A stretch of 64,000 nucleotides of DNA, taken from Tsuneonella sp963740025. Lineage in GTDB: Bacteria > Pseudomonadota > Alphaproteobacteria > Sphingomonadales > Sphingomonadaceae. The notes under the pieces were generated by a model. The model saw only the letters and a program-made list of their open reading frames with translations, was not told where the DNA came from and did not search any database. The position numbers and the translations under genes were made by a program. The DNA is taken from the NCBI GenBank assembly GCA_963740025.1, contig CAVUCI010000011.1, positions 434,001 through 498,000 on the forward strand, read 5' to 3'. This document shows, piece after piece, positions 1 to 7,037 of this stretch; the first letter of the stretch is position 1; the number at the start of each line of letters is the position of its first letter.

Positions 1-592
1 TCGCTCCGAGCATGCCGTCATCGGCGCAGGTATCGCAGTCGTCGGCATCGAACGCATCGCCGACGAAACAGCGGTAGCAGGCATGTTCCGGCAAGTGTCC
101 GGCGAATGCGCCGACCTGGCCCTGGAAGCGTCCGACCGCGGCAGATAGCAACGGGACGCCGGCTGCCACGCATGCGTCGCTGACGGCAAGGCGGGTGGCG
201 AAGGTGTCGGTCCCGTCGAGCACGAGATCCGCGCCCTCGAACGCGGCCACGGCGTTGTCGCGGGTGAGCCGCCGGTCGACGAGCGCCACTTCCAGCTTCT
301 CGTCGAAGTTCGCCAACCAGCGCCGCGCGGCGACGACCTTGCCGTGCCCGACGTCGCGCATCGAATAAATCGTCTGGCGTTGCAGGTTCGATAGCTCGAC
401 GGCCCCATCGTCGATAAGCGTCAGCTTCCCGACGCCCGCTCCTGCAAGGTATTGTAGTGCCGGGCTGCCGATCCCTCCGAGACCGACGATCGCGACGTGC
501 GCTTGATCGAGAGCGAACTGCCCGGCCCCGCCAATCTCGGGCAAGACGATATGACGCGCGAAGCGGTCGAGCCGGTCGGGGGAGAAGGTCAT
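1..592 (-). CDS. moeB: MoeB/ThiF/HesA-family adenylyltransferase (partial, C-terminus beyond the window)
   Basis: E1-like enzyme that adenylates the C-terminal glycine of a small sulfur-carrier protein (MoaD or ThiS type) for molybdopterin or thiamine synthesis. Translating the minus strand from the ATG at 592 gives MTFSPDRLDRFARHIVLPEI, the usual N-terminus of this family, then the nucleotide-binding loop GLGGIGSPALQYLAGAG near residue 36 and a CYRC...CDTC zinc-binding set near residues 172-190. About 197 residues lie in the window and the C-terminus runs off the left edge. Its start overlaps the DUF983 stop in an ATGA, so the two are probably co-transcribed. MoeB and ThiF cannot be separated here, and the symbol is a family-level choice. 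Confidence 0.88.
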   Translation of the reverse strand, partial: MTFSPDRLDRFARHIVLPEIGGAGQFALDQAHVAIVGLGGIGSPALQYLAGAGVGKLTLIDDGAVELSNLQRQTIYSMRDVGHGKVVAARRWLANFDEKLEVALVDRRLTRDNAVAAFEGADLVLDGTDTFATRLAVSDACVAAGVPLLSAAVGRFQGQVGAFAGHLPEHACYRCFVGDAFDADDCDTCADDGMLGA

Positions 593-1005
593 TCGGCGTC
601 AGGCCGACGTTCGCGCCGAAAACCCATCATGCCGAGCCACCACTGAAGCGCAATCACTGCGCCCTTTACCGGCTGTAGTCCGCCAAGGATCATCGCGGTC
701 GCGAGCGGCAACATGATCGCCATCGCAGCCATTGTGGACAGGCCGAGATCCGCAATCACGAAGATCATGAGTGGCGCGAGCAGGTGCCCGGCCAGCAGGA
801 TGGCGATGTAGGCGGGAATGTCGTCGGCGCGCGCGTGCGTCCAGTCCTGGGCGCAGGCGCGGCAACGCTCGACTGGCTTGAGCCACTTGTGAAACAGCTC
901 GGCCCCACCGCATCGCGGACAGCGGTTGCCAATCGCCCGGCGCGCGGCCTGCCAGAACGTGTCGGGCAGGGTTGCGGGCAGTCGAGTTGGCTCGGAAAAA
1001 TCCAT
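589..1005 (-). CDS. DUF983 family membrane protein
   Basis: A 138-residue protein of unknown biochemical role. It carries an N-terminal CPRCGG and a second CRAC pair (rubredoxin-like zinc site, residues about 30-55), followed by two hydrophobic segments (AYIAILLAGHLLAPLMIFVI and a second ending LATAMILGG). This zinc-site-plus-two-helix architecture is DUF983, often encoded near cytochrome oxidase or molybdopterin genes in alphaproteobacteria. The ATG at 1005 is preferred over an upstream TTG at 1044 because the longer version adds a low-complexity lead with no ribosome-binding site. Its stop overlaps the start of the downstream MoeB-like gene. Confidence 0.82.
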   Translation of the reverse strand: MDFSEPTRLPATLPDTFWQAARRAIGNRCPRCGGAELFHKWLKPVERCRACAQDWTHARADDIPAYIAILLAGHLLAPLMIFVIADLGLSTMAAMAIMLPLATAMILGGLQPVKGAVIALQWWLGMMGFRRERRPDAE

Positions 1006-1091
1006 GGACAAGCTGTTGGCAGCCTGTGCGCACGCTGTCGACAAGGCTGTTTACGAGCCTGTCGACCATCGGTGCATTAGCGGTGGAAGAA

Positions 1092-2558
1092 CTAGCTCTC
1101 GAGCTGGCGGAGTAGTGAACGCACGTCGCCGTCCATGTCCGCGTCGCGCTGACGCAGATCTTCGATCAGGCGAACGGCGTGGATCACCGTGGAATGGTCC
1201 CGTCCACCGAACTTGCGGCCGATCTCGGGATAGCTGCGCGGGGTCAGCACCTTGGCCAAGTACATCGCCACCTGCCGCGGGCGGACGACCGCGCGCGCGC
1301 GGCGCTTGGATGCCATCTCGGAGCGATCGATGCGATAGAACTGGCACACGGTGCGCTGGATCTCGTCGATAGTGATCCGGCGACGGTTGGCCGACAGGAT
1401 GTCAGTGAGCTGCTCCTCGGCGAGCTGGAGCGAGACCTCTTGTCCTGTCAGCTGGGCGTAGGCGATGAGCTTGTTGAGCCCGCCCACCAGCTCGCGAACG
1501 TTGCGGGTAATGGTACGGGCGAGAAAGTCGAGAACATCCTCAGGCACTTCGAGCGGCGCGAAGCGGGTCAGCTTCGACTGCAGGATCGACTTGCGCAGCT
1601 CGATATCTGCCGCCGCGATATCGGCGACAAGGCCCATTGAGAGACGACTGAGCAGACGTGGCTCGACCCCGTCGAGCGCCTGCGGTGCGCGGTCCGCGGC
1701 AAAGACCAGGCGTTTGCCCTCGGCGAGCAAGGCGTCGATCGTGTAAAGCAGCTCTTCCTGTGCGCTGGCCTTACCGATGATGAACTGGATGTCGTCGACC
1801 AGCAGCAGGTCGAAGCTGCGCAGGCGCGCCTTGAACTCGATCGTCTGGTTCGACTTCAGCGCCTGGACGAATTCGACCATGAAGCGCTCGGCGCTGCAGT
1901 AGAAGATGCGCGCGCGCGGGTGGCTGCCGAGATAGGCATGACCGATCGCGTGAAGCAGGTGCGTCTTGCCCTGTCCGGTCGCGGCCTTGAGATAAAGCGG
2001 ACTGAACTGCGGGGTCTCGCTAGCGGACATGCGCTGCGCCGCGTTGCAGGCCAGTACGTTTGCCTCGCCAGTCACGAACGCGGCGAAGGTCAGCGACGGA
2101 TCGAGGCCGATCGAGGACGTGAACCCCCGCTCGCCGATGGTGCCGGCGGCGACCGCGATCATGCTGGCGTCGGAACCGTCGTTGGCCGGTCGTCGCCCGT
2201 CGCCGAACGAAAGTTCGGGCAGCTTGCGGCGGCCCGGGTGGACCTTGATTTCGACATTGCGGACTTCGCTGCGGGCGATCTTCCACGCAAGGCTGAGCCG
2301 GTCGTGAAAGCGATCCTTGACCCAGTTGGCGCTGAAATCTGTCGGGAGGAACAGTTCCAGGGTGCCGGTATCATCCGCGAAGCCACCGACCTGGATCGGC
2401 TTGATCCACTGGCTGTGAAGCTGGTGGCCGAGATCCTTTCGCAGTCCCTGGCTGATGTCTGCCCAATCGGCCGCCAGGTTTACCGCTTCAAGATCTTCCA
2501 TGCCGTCCTTCGCACCCCTGCGTTGGGCAGCGTTGGTGCTGCCGTTGTTAACACTCAT
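1092..2558 (-). CDS. dnaA: chromosomal replication initiator protein DnaA
   Basis: AAA+ ATPase that binds DnaA boxes at oriC, melts the origin and loads DnaB. It has 488 residues: domain I (WADISQGLRKDLG region), a variable linker, the AAA+ domain with Walker A AATGQGKT (residues 192-199), Walker B LLLVDDIQF, and the C-terminal DNA-binding signature GGRDHSTVIHAV. The first Walker A glycine is alanine, which the general P-loop pattern allows. ATG 2558 is annotated. An internal ATG at 2501 has a better Shine-Dalgarno (AAGGA) and keeps all of domain I, so the true protein may be 19 residues shorter. The upstream region is rich in GANTC sites, which in Caulobacter couple dnaA transcription to CcrM methylation. 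Confidence 0.97.
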   Translation of the reverse strand: MSVNNGSTNAAQRRGAKDGMEDLEAVNLAADWADISQGLRKDLGHQLHSQWIKPIQVGGFADDTGTLELFLPTDFSANWVKDRFHDRLSLAWKIARSEVRNVEIKVHPGRRKLPELSFGDGRRPANDGSDASMIAVAAGTIGERGFTSSIGLDPSLTFAAFVTGEANVLACNAAQRMSASETPQFSPLYLKAATGQGKTHLLHAIGHAYLGSHPRARIFYCSAERFMVEFVQALKSNQTIEFKARLRSFDLLLVDDIQFIIGKASAQEELLYTIDALLAEGKRLVFAADRAPQALDGVEPRLLSRLSMGLVADIAAADIELRKSILQSKLTRFAPLEVPEDVLDFLARTITRNVRELVGGLNKLIAYAQLTGQEVSLQLAEEQLTDILSANRRRITIDEIQRTVCQFYRIDRSEMASKRRARAVVRPRQVAMYLAKVLTPRSYPEIGRKFGGRDHSTVIHAVRLIEDLRQRDADMDGDVRSLLRQLES

Positions 2559-2635
2559 CGCTGGTCCGTTCCCCGTTTCGCAAACTCCGCATGAGTTCGC
2601 GCTTCCCCCTTAGTTGCCGGACACGACTTCCCCTG

Positions 2636-2657
2636 CTCGAATCTCGCTCGATTCGAG
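2636..2657. promoter_or_regulatory. inverted repeat with two GANTC (CcrM) sites upstream of dnaA
   Basis: Perfect 8-bp arms CTCGAATC and GATTCGAG separated by TCGCTC. Each arm contains one GANTC methylation motif. It lies about 80-100 bases before the dnaA start, where promoter elements are expected. A methylation-sensitive regulatory role is inferred by analogy with Caulobacter. Confidence 0.45.
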
Positions 2658-2895
2658 TTGGTGGGGTCGGTCCAGAGATCTAATCGCCTGGACTGTCCAA
2701 GTCCGGGCGAGCCCTTCTTTTCAACAGCCGCGTTACGCTTGCAAGGGCAGCTCCGAAAAAAAACTGAAATAATGCCAGTTGACTCGGCAAAATCGGCGGA
2801 CTTGCGTCCAAGTATCAGAAAACAAACAATTAACTACGTCGTGGTTCCGCGAATCGCGGGAATCGCGTTGTTTTCGAAAAGGGTACGTCGCGCAT

Positions 2896-2934
2896 ACGAC
2901 AACGCCGGCACCTTGCGGCGCCGGCGTCGTTGTC
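2896..2934 (-). terminator. hairpin downstream of rpsT
   Basis: Arms GACAACG...CCGG and CCGG...CGTTGTC form a stem of about 11 bp with a 3-base bulge around a CACCTTGCGG-type loop. It sits 47-85 bases after the rpsT stop on the same strand. There is no strong U-tract, so termination efficiency is uncertain. Confidence 0.45.
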
Positions 2935-2980
2935 ATTTCGTTCCGTAGCAGACCCGAACCTACCGGTCCGGGAAAGCGAA

Positions 2981-3241
2981 TCAGAGCGCGCCGACTCGCT
3001 TCGACAGGCGGCTCATCTTGCGGCTGGCGGTGTTCTTGTGGAGCACGCCGCGAGCGACGCCGCGAGCGAGCTCGGGCTGCGCAGCCTTGAGAGCTTCGGT
3101 CGCAGCGGTCTTGTCGCCGCCGGCGATCGCCGTTTCCACCCGCTTCAGGAACGAGCGAATTCGGCTCATGCGCGCGCCATTGATCTCGGCACGGTTGGTG
3201 TTGCGACGAATGCGCTTCTTGGCTTGCGGCGTATTGGCCAT
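2981..3241 (-). CDS. rpsT: 30S ribosomal protein S20
   Basis: Small-subunit protein that binds 16S rRNA early in assembly. The 86-residue product begins MANTPQAKKRIRRNTNRAEI and is highly basic, with the usual S20 three-helix pattern (RMSRIRSFLKRVETAI, then a KTAATEALKAA stretch) and a typical C-terminus rich in lysine and arginine. It is monocistronic by position, between dnaA and mutM on the same strand. rpsT next to dnaA is a common arrangement in alphaproteobacteria. Confidence 0.97.
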   Translation of the reverse strand: MANTPQAKKRIRRNTNRAEINGARMSRIRSFLKRVETAIAGGDKTAATEALKAAQPELARGVARGVLHKNTASRKMSRLSKRVGAL

Positions 3242-3370
3242 ATTTGTCCTCGGTTGGCCGAACGTGCGGCCCTGAAATCTCTAAGTGCGTGGGTTACCGC
3301 GGCAGGCAAGCCCACCGGGAAAGGCGCGCCCCTAGCGAGGCTGACCGATTCCGTCAAGCTGGCGCGCTTC

Positions 3371-4186
3371 CTAGCGCTGGCACCGAGGGCAGAACCATGT
3401 GCTGCGCCCTCCCTGGACGATCCGACGCACGACGCCGCCATCGCCGCGCAGGCATGGCTGCCCCTCGCGGCCATAGACGGCGAATCGAGTGGCGAAATAT
3501 CCGAGTTGGCCGTCGGGTCGAGCATAGTCGCGCAGTGTCGAGCCGCCATCGCCGATCGACTGTTCAAGAACCTCTTGCACCGCCGGCACAAGCCTTTCGA
3601 GACGGGGGCGGGAGATCTTTCCCGCCGACTTGCGGGGGTCGATCCCGGCACGCCACAGCGCCTCGCACACGTATATGTTGCCCAAACCCGCGACGATGGT
3701 TTGGTCGAGCAGCAGCAGCTTGATCGCCTGTTTGCGGCCCGTGAATGCGCCATGGAGGTGATGCGCGGTGAACTCGGGGCTAAGCGGCTCGGGCCCGAGC
3801 GCGGCAAACGAAGGCAATGTATCGATCGCGGCGGTATCGACGAGGTCGATAGAACCGAACCGCCGCGCATCGTTCAAGGCAAAGCGGTGGTCGATGGTCT
3901 CGATCACCAGGTGATCGTGCTTCTCGATTTCGGACGGATCGATCCGCCATCGCCCGCTCATTCCAAGGTGGAAGACCAGCGTCGTGTCGCGATCGGTATG
4001 AATCAGGCCGTATTTCGCGCGCCGGCCGAGCCCGACGACCTGCGCACCGACGAGCGACTGGACGAGGCCGGGCGGGAACGGGCGGCGCAGGTCCGGCCGG
4101 TTGACCTGAGCGCGCTCGATACGTTCGCCTTCGAGGAACGCCGCCAATCCGCGCACAGTGGTTTCGACTTCGGGAAGCTCTGGCAT
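3371..4186 (-). CDS. mutM: formamidopyrimidine-DNA glycosylase (Fpg/MutM)
   Basis: Base-excision repair enzyme that removes 8-oxoguanine and formamidopyrimidines and cuts the abasic site by beta/delta-elimination. The start is set by the invariant N-terminus MPELPEVETTVRGL, in which Pro2 is the catalytic nucleophile and Glu3 the acid. Internal motifs include the helix-two-turn-helix region (DQTIVAGLGNIYVCEALWRA) and the C-terminal finger ending QGGRSTWFCPRCQR. The finger reads C-L-R-G where a C-x2-C pair is expected, so one zinc ligand is missing (see findings). It has 271 residues and is divergent from ubiE, whose start lies 56 bases away. Confidence 0.96.
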   Translation of the reverse strand: MPELPEVETTVRGLAAFLEGERIERAQVNRPDLRRPFPPGLVQSLVGAQVVGLGRRAKYGLIHTDRDTTLVFHLGMSGRWRIDPSEIEKHDHLVIETIDHRFALNDARRFGSIDLVDTAAIDTLPSFAALGPEPLSPEFTAHHLHGAFTGRKQAIKLLLLDQTIVAGLGNIYVCEALWRAGIDPRKSAGKISRPRLERLVPAVQEVLEQSIGDGGSTLRDYARPDGQLGYFATRFAVYGREGQPCLRGDGGVVRRIVQGGRSTWFCPRCQR

Positions 4187-4241
4187 CGGCGGGGCTGTAA
4201 CAGCCTTTGCTTGGGGGGCAATTGCCCGTATGCGCCGCCGC

Positions 4242-4973
4242 ATGAACGACACCGTTTCCTTCGGCTACGAAGAGGTCGCCCCCGAAGAAAAGACGCGCCG
4301 CGTGGGTGAGGTCTTTTCCGGCGTCGCGTCGAAATACGACCTGATGAACGACGCCATGTCGGGCGGGATGCACCGGCTCTGGAAAGACCAGTTCGTTCGC
4401 CGCGTGAAACCGCAACCCGGCGAAGCGATCCTCGACATGGCGGGCGGCACGGGCGACATCGCGTTCCGTCTCGCCGCGCGGGGGGCGAGCGTGACGGTCG
4501 CCGACATCAATCAGGAAATGCTCGACGTGGGGATCGAGCGGGCGATGGAGCGCGGCATCGACGGACTTGTCTGGAGCCGTCAGAATGCTGAAAACCTCGC
4601 CTATTCCGACAGGGTTTTCGACGCCTATACCATCGCTTTCGGGATCCGGAACGTGACGGATATCCCGAAAGCGCTGCGCGAAGCGCACCGCGTGCTGAAA
4701 TATGGTGGGCGTTTCTTCTGCCTGGAATTCTCGACCAACGAATGGCCGGGCTTCAAGGAGGCATACGACCTATATTCCCACAAACTCGTGCCGAAGATCG
4801 GCGAGGCGATCGCGGGCGATGCCGATAGCTATCGCTACCTGATCGAATCGATTCGCCGCTTTCCGACGATGCCCGAGTTCGAGGCGATGATCCGCGGCGC
4901 CGGCTTCGCGCGCACGAAGGTCGAGCCAATCATGGGCGGACTTGTCGCGATCCACTCGGGCTGGAAAGTCTAG
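4242..4973 (+). CDS. ubiE: ubiquinone/menaquinone C-methyltransferase UbiE
   Basis: S-adenosylmethionine-dependent methyltransferase that methylates the benzoquinol ring in ubiquinone synthesis. From MNDTVSFGYEEV it has 243 residues with the UbiE signatures VASKYDLMNDAMSGGMHRLW, the SAM-binding LDMAGGTGDIAF and the second signature RVLKYGGRFFCLEFS. An ATG further upstream at 4158 gives a non-family extension and is rejected. Two bases separate it from ubiB, so the pair forms a ubiquinone operon. Confidence 0.96.
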   Translation: MNDTVSFGYEEVAPEEKTRRVGEVFSGVASKYDLMNDAMSGGMHRLWKDQFVRRVKPQPGEAILDMAGGTGDIAFRLAARGASVTVADINQEMLDVGIERAMERGIDGLVWSRQNAENLAYSDRVFDAYTIAFGIRNVTDIPKALREAHRVLKYGGRFFCLEFSTNEWPGFKEAYDLYSHKLVPKIGEAIAGDADSYRYLIESIRRFPTMPEFEAMIRGAGFARTKVEPIMGGLVAIHSGWKV

Positions 4974-4975
4974 CG

Positions 4976-6526
4976 GTGGCACGTCCCGCCACGCACATAT
5001 GGCGGCTCCTGAAGTGGGGCCGCACTCTCGCGCGCCACGGCGCGCTACGCGGGATCGAGAACGATCCGAATACGCCGCCCCAGGTAAAGCGCCTGGCGCG
5101 CATAGCCCGCTTCGGTACGTCTCAGCCGCGCGAGCCGAATTATGCCGAGGCGTTCACCGATATCGGCCCCGCGGCGATCAAGCTCGGCCAGTCGCTCGCG
5201 ACCCGGCCGGACCTTGTCGGCGAGGAGGCGGCGCACAACCTGCTAAGCTTGCAGGACAGTCTGCCGCCGGTCGCGTTCGAGGCGATCGAGGCGGAGATCG
5301 CGCGCAGCTTCGACGCGCCCGTTTCGACCCTATTTTCCAGGATCGAACCGGTGCCGGTCGGTGCCGCTTCGATCGCGCAGGTCCACCGCGCGACGACCAC
5401 CGAGGGTCGCGACGTTGCGATCAAGGTCTTGCGCCCCGGCATTCGCGAGCGCTTCGCGAAGGATATCACGACGTACGAGTGGGCGGCCGCGCATCTCGAG
5501 GCGATGGGCGGCGAGGCGGCGCGCCTGCGCCCGCGGCTGACGATCGCCAACTTCAAGCGCTGGACCAATCGCGAACTCGACCTTCGGCGCGAGGCGGCTT
5601 CGGCCTCCGAGCTCGCCGAGTCCATGAAGGGCTTCGAGGGCTTTTGCATCCCCTCGATCGACTGGGATCGCACCAATGGCCGGGTCATGACAATCGAGTG
5701 GATCGACGGGGTCAAGATCTCCGATCGCGAAGCTCTGATTGCGGCCGGCCACGACCTGCCCGCACTGGCGCGGCGGCTGGTGCTCGCGTTCCTGACGCAG
5801 GCGATCAGCGCCGGGTTCTTCCACGCCGACATGCACCAGGGAAACCTGTTCGTGCGCAGCGACGGCACGATCGTGGCGATCGACTTCGGGATCATGGGCC
5901 GGATCGACCGGCGTGCGCGGCAGTGGCTGGCGGAAATCCTCTACGGCCTCATCACCGGCAACTATCGCCGCGTCGCCGAAATCCACTTCGAGGCGCAGTA
6001 CGTGCCGAGCTATCACTCGGTCGACGAATTCGCGACCGCACTGCGGGCGGTGGGCGAGCCTATGCGCGGCAAGCCCGTAAGCGAGCTGTCGGTCGGGCAG
6101 ATGCTCGACGGGCTGTTCGCGATCACCCGCGATTTCGACATGGCGACCCAGCCGCACCTGCTGCTGCTGCAAAAGACGATGGTCATGGTCGAGGGGCTGG
6201 CAACCAGCCTCGATCCCTCGATCAACATGTGGGATGTCTCCGCGCCATTCGTGCGCGCCTGGATCCGCGACGAGCTGGGGCCGGAAGCCGCGCTCGCCGA
6301 CCGCATCCGCACCGATGTCGAGACGCTGTTGCGCGTGCCCGAACTCGTCCGCCGGATCGAGGATTCCTTCCCCGCCAAGGGCGGCGCACCCGAGCCGCCG
6401 CCGCTACCCGACATCCCGCTGATGTGGGAGCGCCGGGGCGAGCGACCCCGCTGGCCCGGCTACCTGTTGGCAGCGGTTGTGGGCGGGGCGGCCGTCGGCG
6501 CGGCGGCGCTGGCGGGGCTTTTCTAA
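4976..6526 (+). CDS. ubiB: UbiB family protein (ubiquinone biosynthesis ATPase/kinase-like)
   Basis: Atypical protein-kinase-like ATPase required for coenzyme Q biosynthesis, attached to the inner membrane. 516 residues from a GTG start right behind ubiE. Visible hallmarks are the KxGQ-containing IKLGQSLATRPDL, the alanine-rich nucleotide loop VGAASIAQVHRA, the lysine in VAIKVLRPGI, the catalytic HADMHQGN and the metal-binding DFGIMGRI. A C-terminal hydrophobic stretch (LLAAVVGGAAVGAAALAGLF) is the membrane anchor. Its stop overlaps the stop of the convergent gene by four bases (CTAA). Confidence 0.95.
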   Translation: MARPATHIWRLLKWGRTLARHGALRGIENDPNTPPQVKRLARIARFGTSQPREPNYAEAFTDIGPAAIKLGQSLATRPDLVGEEAAHNLLSLQDSLPPVAFEAIEAEIARSFDAPVSTLFSRIEPVPVGAASIAQVHRATTTEGRDVAIKVLRPGIRERFAKDITTYEWAAAHLEAMGGEAARLRPRLTIANFKRWTNRELDLRREAASASELAESMKGFEGFCIPSIDWDRTNGRVMTIEWIDGVKISDREALIAAGHDLPALARRLVLAFLTQAISAGFFHADMHQGNLFVRSDGTIVAIDFGIMGRIDRRARQWLAEILYGLITGNYRRVAEIHFEAQYVPSYHSVDEFATALRAVGEPMRGKPVSELSVGQMLDGLFAITRDFDMATQPHLLLLQKTMVMVEGLATSLDPSINMWDVSAPFVRAWIRDELGPEAALADRIRTDVETLLRVPELVRRIEDSFPAKGGAPEPPPLPDIPLMWERRGERPRWPGYLLAAVVGGAAVGAAALAGLF

Positions 6527-6906
6527 ACCACCTGGTGCGGCAGCACGCGGCTGCCGGCGACCGTCAGCAGCACCGCGAACGCTTCGACCAGCATCGGGAA
6601 CCAGAAACCGGGATAGGCACCGTCGGCAAAGACGCTTACGAAGCGTCCGAACAGCGCGATGCCGAAGATCGCCGCGGGGACGAGCAGAAGCTCGCCGTTT
6701 CGCCGCCACGCGCCCCAGATCATTCCCGCGCCGCCTACGAAGAACAGTGCGGGGAAATCGGCGCGCAGCACGGCGAGGCCCGCCGGGCCATCGGGCGATA
6801 GACCGAAGCTGAGCGCGGCACTGGTGGGCAAGACCAGGAAGTTCAGGCCCATCAGCAGGAAGAACAGCCCCTCGACGAAGATCAGCGCGGTCAGGATCAG
6901 ACGCAT
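6523..6906 (-). CDS. DUF4345-like small membrane protein
   Basis: A 127-residue hydrophobic protein with about four transmembrane segments: residues 3-25, a middle pair around LRADFPALFFVGGAGMIWGA and LLVPAAIFGIALFGRF, and a C-terminal one around FPMLVEAFAVLLTVAG. The pattern resembles DUF4345 proteins, whose role is unknown. It is convergent with ubiB and shares a four-base stop overlap. No motif suggests an enzymatic function. The family call is by pattern and is tentative, but the gene itself looks real from its coding pattern and clean ATG. Confidence 0.7.
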   Translation of the reverse strand: MRLILTALIFVEGLFFLLMGLNFLVLPTSAALSFGLSPDGPAGLAVLRADFPALFFVGGAGMIWGAWRRNGELLLVPAAIFGIALFGRFVSVFADGAYPGFWFPMLVEAFAVLLTVAGSRVLPHQVV

Positions 6907-7037
6907 TCGATAGTCCCCTCTCGTTTGCCGGCGACCATAGGGATGCGCGCCGCTGACGCAATCTTAACCAACGCGGGCCTAGGGCTGGCGCGTGCGCGAC
7001 GTGGGCGCTATTCCCGCGCCATGTATCGAGGGGGTTC

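Larger units (their letters stand above)
2559..2980. other. intergenic region between rpsT and dnaA (no gene seen)
   Basis: A 422-base stretch holding the dnaA promoter region and the rpsT 3' end. It has a perfect inverted repeat CTCGAATC-N6-GATTCGAG (2636-2657), several GANTC motifs (2639, 2650, 2781, 2852, 2861), an AT-rich tract near 2755-2775 and a GC-rich hairpin at 2896-2934. I looked for DnaA boxes of the TTATNCACA type and saw none that convince, so oriC is not assigned here. Short reading frames in this stretch have no ribosome-binding sites or recognisable products. Confidence 0.6.

Noticed and set aside
1092..2558. DnaA Walker A first glycine replaced by alanine as a functional defect
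   Set aside because: The general P-loop pattern allows Ala at this position, and all other motifs are intact.
2559..2980. oriC next to dnaA
   Set aside because: AT-rich tract and dyads are present, but no cluster of DnaA boxes was seen. In alphaproteobacteria oriC is often away from dnaA.
2930..4309. 459-codon plus-strand frame over rpsT and mutM
   Set aside because: Antisense to two certain genes with no recognisable domain.
4942..6801. 619-codon frame overlapping ubiB and the DUF4345 gene
   Set aside because: Out-of-frame shadow of ubiB with an Arg/Ala-rich translation and no ribosome-binding site.
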